This document shows, one piece after another, positions 21,174 to 24,065 of a stretch of DNA of 24,065 bases. The notes below the pieces were generated by a model. It saw nothing but the letters and a program-made list of their open reading frames with translations. It was not told where the DNA came from and did no database searches. The position numbers and the translations under genes are program-made. Every line of letters starts with the position of its first letter. Positions within the stretch are counted from its first letter, which is position 1. Origin of the DNA: a virus; the IMG/VR virus record IMGVR_UViG_3300044730_000596, positions 1-24,065 of that record; one strand, given 5' to 3'.

Positions 21174-24016
21174 GGTTTACGTCTCCTAACTCCCTTACTA
21201 TCTCCGGAAGGAGCTCCTCCCCCAGAATTTCCTCCACCACTTGAGCCTCCAGAGGTTGAACCTCCAGTAGCACCTGCTGCTGCACCAACTGCATTCATAG
21301 CAGCACCTGCAGCCACAACGGCAGCAACAACCATTTCAGTTGCTTCTTCACGTTCTTCAGGGGACATGTCTGCACCGATACTTCCTAGTGCTTGAAGTGC
21401 CTCACCTGGGTCGCTAAATATTGCGCCAACTAATTCGGATGGGTTCTCTAGTAAAACTAGAGCCGCAGCTACGTCTGCTGTAATTATAACTTCATTACCG
21501 TTTTCATCCTGCCTAACCTCAACAGGGGTCTGTTCAGGAAGGTCTTGATAAGCAATGCCAGCTTCTTGAATTTGTTCTGATGTAAGAGTTTCTCCAGGAG
21601 CTACTGATTCAATAAGGGCCTCTGCTACAAGTTCTTTTTCTGCTGTTGTGAACTTTCCATCTCCAGCAAGAGTTTCTGAAAGGTTGTTTACCTCTGCTTG
21701 TGTAATCTCTCCGTCAGCGGATAAAGCATCTAAGATTAAAGACTCTTCGGCAACGGTTAATTTACCGCCATCGCTTAGTGTTTCAATTAAAGCCGTAGCT
21801 TCAGCCTCTGTAACTTCTCCGTCAGCCATTAAGGAATCAACAACAGCATCAGACTCTGCTGCTGTTAAATTTCCGTCTGATAATGCCTCTTCAACTTCTG
21901 CAACTACTTCTTCTGATGTGATAGGCTCTGGCTCTACAATAGGAGGTTCTAATGGTTCTATGGACGGATTTTCTGGCTCTGGCTCTGGTAACACTGGTTC
22001 TGGTGCTGGTTCCTCGGGTATGGAAGGTTCCAGAGGCGCCTCGGGCTCTACGGGTGGTGCTTCGGGCTCTACCGGTAGTGGTGGCTCTTCTATGGGTGGT
22101 AATGGCTCTTCTGTGGCAGGCTCAGTAGGTGGCTCACCAATCGTTCCCTCAGGGTCAGGGAGTGCCACAGGTGGTTCAGGCTCTACAGGAGGCTCAGGAA
22201 CGGGTTCTGGAGTTGGCTCAGGAACAGGTACGGGTTCTGGGATTGGCTGCGGCTCAGGTTCAGGAGTTGGAACGGGCTCAACGGGTTGCACTGGAATGGG
22301 ATTTACAGGGGTCTCGACGGGCGCTGGTTCAGGTTGAGGAACAGGTTGAGGTTCTGGAACCGGGGTGGGCTCGGGGACCACTGGTGGAACTGTAGGAGGT
22401 TCTGGTGAAGGTTCGGGTTGTGGTGTTGGCTCTGGTTGTGGGGCTGGTGTTGGCTCTGGCTGCGGTGCGGGAGTTGGCTCGGGTGCTGGAGTCGGCTGAG
22501 GAGTTGGAGTTTGAAGAGCTGTGACTGCAGCAGCAACTGTAGATGTAGCGGTATCAGCTAAAGTATTAGCAGTTGTAATTGCTGTTGTAGCTGTTGATTG
22601 GAGGGTAGTTAATGTTTGAGTTTCTGTTATTAATGTGGTCTGAGCTGTTGCAAGTGCTGTCACTGCTGTTGTTTGCACTTCTGTAACAGTTGCAAGAACA
22701 GCAACTTCAACTGCTTTAACTTCTGTTTTATCAACTACTACTGCTGTTTGGCTTGTAATTTGAGCCGTTAAAGTTTCATTGGTTACATTGGTCATTGGCT
22801 GTACTGGAGCACCTGCAGTTTCACGAACACCAATACGAGGACCGTTATGCAGTTGTGTTGTGTTTCCCGCAACGGTTCCTATACCAGTCCATTCCCCTGT
22901 TGTTGGATTGACTGTCATCTTCCAATTTACATTTGTAATAGGGCTATTTGGTTCTGCAAATTTGTGCAAATTCCAGTCAACTTCTAGAGTAGTTTCAGTA
23001 GTCTTTACTACTGTAGATGAGTTAGGTCCAGCACTTTGAAAGTCGCTGCCAAAGACTGAGATATGTGCTCCTGCTGGAAAATCCCACCAGTTATAGTCGC
23101 CATTACCAAAGGTAATAGTTGCTTTTGAAGTCACATAAATTTGGCTGTTTGTTCCTTGCCCTTCATAAACTGTGTTACCCATTTTTATATCAAAAGGCGT
23201 ATTAATTTTTGTAAAGCCGTCATACATAACTGGAAGCGTTGTAGTAGTCACGGTTGGGGTTTCTGGAGCAACAGGGGCTACATAGCCTTCGGTTGTATAG
23301 GTTTTGCTATCTGAAGGGGTATTTTGTAAAGCAGTTAATGTTGTTTGAGCATTAGTTAGGTTAGTTGTTGCAACTGCTACTACTGCTGTTTGTGACTCAA
23401 CTGCTGCTGTGGCTGTAGCAACAACTGCGGTTGCAGTAGTAACGTCCTGCGTTACTACGGCTACTACTGCTGTTTGTGACTCAACTGCTGCTACTGCGGT
23501 CACTGCTACGGCTGTTGCTGACTCTGCCGCTGCAATTGCTGTAGTTGCTTCAGCTACTGGAACAGCAGCAGCAGCTACTTGTTCAGTACTGGCTGCTGCA
23601 ACCGCAGTGCTTAATGCTATAGTTGCGTTTTCAACTTTTGTTTCAATAGTAGAGGGGGTAACTGATGTGGTGGTTTCTGTTTGGGTTGGGTTTGGGATTG
23701 GCGTTGGACTGGGTGTTGGTGAAGGTGATGTTGAGGTCTCTGAAGGAGCGGGTGAAGGCTCTGGAGTTGGCTCGGGGCTCGGGGCAGGACTTGCCTCAGC
23801 ACCAGAATTCGTACTGGAAGTTTGAGGGTCCGAAGTTACAGAAGAAGGTTCTGGACTTGGAGATGGAGTTGGAGTCGATTCGTTCGAAGACTCTGTGGAA
23901 GCAGGACTAACTGCTACCTGTTCTGGGGCAGGGTCAGTAGCGCTCGCGGTTGATTGACCAAGCAAAAATAGAAATAATGTGAGGACTGTTGCTGCGAATA
24001 TGCGCAGTATTAACAT
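21170..24016 (-). CDS. Large exported Ala/Pro/Glu-rich protein with NIDO-like and DG-repeat regions
   Basis: A 948-aa protein. A Sec signal peptide (1-26, ATVLTLFLFLLGQSTASA) is followed by a Ser/Pro/Thr/Glu linker to about 120, an Ala/Val/Thr-rich helical part (125-235), a beta-sandwich (about 264-400, with PFDIKMGNTVYEGQG and YNWWDFPAGAHISVFGSDFQ) that recalls NIDO-type extracellular domains, a second Ala/Thr helical part (410-500), about 195 residues of Pro-Glu repeats (503-698), five DG-x-[LVIF]-T-x-AE repeats (711-803) and an Ala/Gly/Ser C-terminus ending RRRKP. No LPxTG or C-terminal anchor is seen. It is likely secreted into the wall of the infected cell. It heads the lysis operon. The function is unknown; a wall-spanning or exclusion factor is possible. 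Confidence 0.8.
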   Translation of the reverse strand: MLILRIFAATVLTLFLFLLGQSTASATDPAPEQVAVSPASTESSNESTPTPSPSPEPSSVTSDPQTSSTNSGAEASPAPSPEPTPEPSPAPSETSTSPSPTPSPTPIPNPTQTETTTSVTPSTIETKVENATIALSTAVAAASTEQVAAAAVPVAEATTAIAAAESATAVAVTAVAAVESQTAVVAVVTQDVTTATAVVATATAAVESQTAVVAVATTNLTNAQTTLTALQNTPSDSKTYTTEGYVAPVAPETPTVTTTTLPVMYDGFTKINTPFDIKMGNTVYEGQGTNSQIYVTSKATITFGNGDYNWWDFPAGAHISVFGSDFQSAGPNSSTVVKTTETTLEVDWNLHKFAEPNSPITNVNWKMTVNPTTGEWTGIGTVAGNTTQLHNGPRIGVRETAGAPVQPMTNVTNETLTAQITSQTAVVVDKTEVKAVEVAVLATVTEVQTTAVTALATAQTTLITETQTLTTLQSTATTAITTANTLADTATSTVAAAVTALQTPTPQPTPAPEPTPAPQPEPTPAPQPEPTPQPEPSPEPPTVPPVVPEPTPVPEPQPVPQPEPAPVETPVNPIPVQPVEPVPTPEPEPQPIPEPVPVPEPTPEPVPEPPVEPEPPVALPDPEGTIGEPPTEPATEEPLPPIEEPPLPVEPEAPPVEPEAPLEPSIPEEPAPEPVLPEPEPENPSIEPLEPPIVEPEPITSEEVVAEVEEALSDGNLTAAESDAVVDSLMADGEVTEAEATALIETLSDGGKLTVAEESLILDALSADGEITQAEVNNLSETLAGDGKFTTAEKELVAEALIESVAPGETLTSEQIQEAGIAYQDLPEQTPVEVRQDENGNEVIITADVAAALVLLENPSELVGAIFSDPGEALQALGSIGADMSPEEREEATEMVVAAVVAAGAAMNAVGAAAGATGGSTSGGSSGGGNSGGGAPSGDSKGVRRRKP

Positions 24017-24028
24017 TTACCTCTGATG

Positions 24029-24065
24029 TTACTGTAACTCAGTATCCCAATCAGGGTTAAAGTAT
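24029..24065 (-). CDS. Probable 3' end of a further gene (cut by the window edge)
   Basis: The only upstream frame that looks coding ends YFNPDWDTELQ followed by TAA at 24029-24031, 12 bases before the ATG of the large exported protein. Only 11 residues are visible, so the identity cannot be told; the short gap suggests co-transcription. Confidence 0.3.
   Translation of the reverse strand, partial: YFNPDWDTELQ

Noticed and set aside
21648-22337. Plus-strand 229-aa Gly/Ser-rich frame
   Set aside because: It mirrors the Pro-Glu repeat codons of the exported protein on the other strand; there is no start signal and the composition is fully explained by the repeat.
23409-23825. Plus-strand Ala/Thr/Val-rich frame
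   Set aside because: It is an antisense reading of the Ala/Thr-rich helical part of the exported protein, without a ribosome binding site.
1-24065. tRNA genes, integrase, attachment sites or insertion sequences
   Set aside because: Reading both strands gave no T-loop plus acceptor pairing, no recombinase motifs and no transposase; a by-eye search can miss weak tRNAs.

Overview
The window looks like part of a tailed-bacteriophage genome that infects an actinobacterium. The phage assignment rests on an ordered packaging and head module: large terminase, portal, scaffold, N4 gp56-type major capsid protein, then fibre-like genes. The host inference rests on a WhiB-family gene, a family confined to actinobacteria and their phages. 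The base composition is moderately AT-rich, which would fit a low-GC aquatic actinobacterium better than Streptomyces or Mycobacterium; this is inference. No integrase, tRNA, transposase or CRISPR array was seen. Both ends are open: a gene runs off the left edge, and a probable gene end lies at the right edge.

Layout. Almost everything is on the minus strand and is read from right to left. (1) 24065-19739: a tightly coupled envelope and lysis operon. It holds a 948-residue exported Pro/Glu/Ala-rich protein, a 56-aa two-helix membrane protein, a lipoprotein, a two-helix holin-like protein, an NlpC/P60- or CHAP-like endolysin and a 31-aa single-helix protein. Stop and start codons overlap at every junction. 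(2) 19682-18621: three poorly known genes, two of them under 60 aa. (3) 18557-12800: a fibre and decoration cassette. It holds two small beta-rich proteins, a 656-aa cysteine-rich poly-proline fibre-like protein with a C-terminal Hint-like domain, a GNAT-like protein, a jelly-roll-like protein without histidine, a zinc-ribbon protein, a GlcNAc-type glycosyltransferase and a DUF6065-like protein. (4) 11970-12803: the only plus-strand island, with a secreted transglycosylase-like protein and WhiB, driven by a divergent promoter. (5) 11835-9775: small early-type genes (two holin-like membrane proteins, two zinc-finger-like proteins, a KTSC-domain protein and others). (6) 9664-1: packaging, head and fibre module ending in a collagen-like (Gly-X-Y) fibre protein.

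How it may work together. Region 6 builds the capsid and attaches fibres. Region 3 supplies another fibre plus enzymes that could acetylate or glycosylate fibres or host glycans. Regions 1, 4 and 5 together carry two distinct peptidoglycan-degrading enzymes and several small membrane proteins, which suggests staged lysis of a thick actinobacterial wall. Strong GC-rich hairpins sit in several leaders of the head operon, just ahead of the ribosome binding sites.
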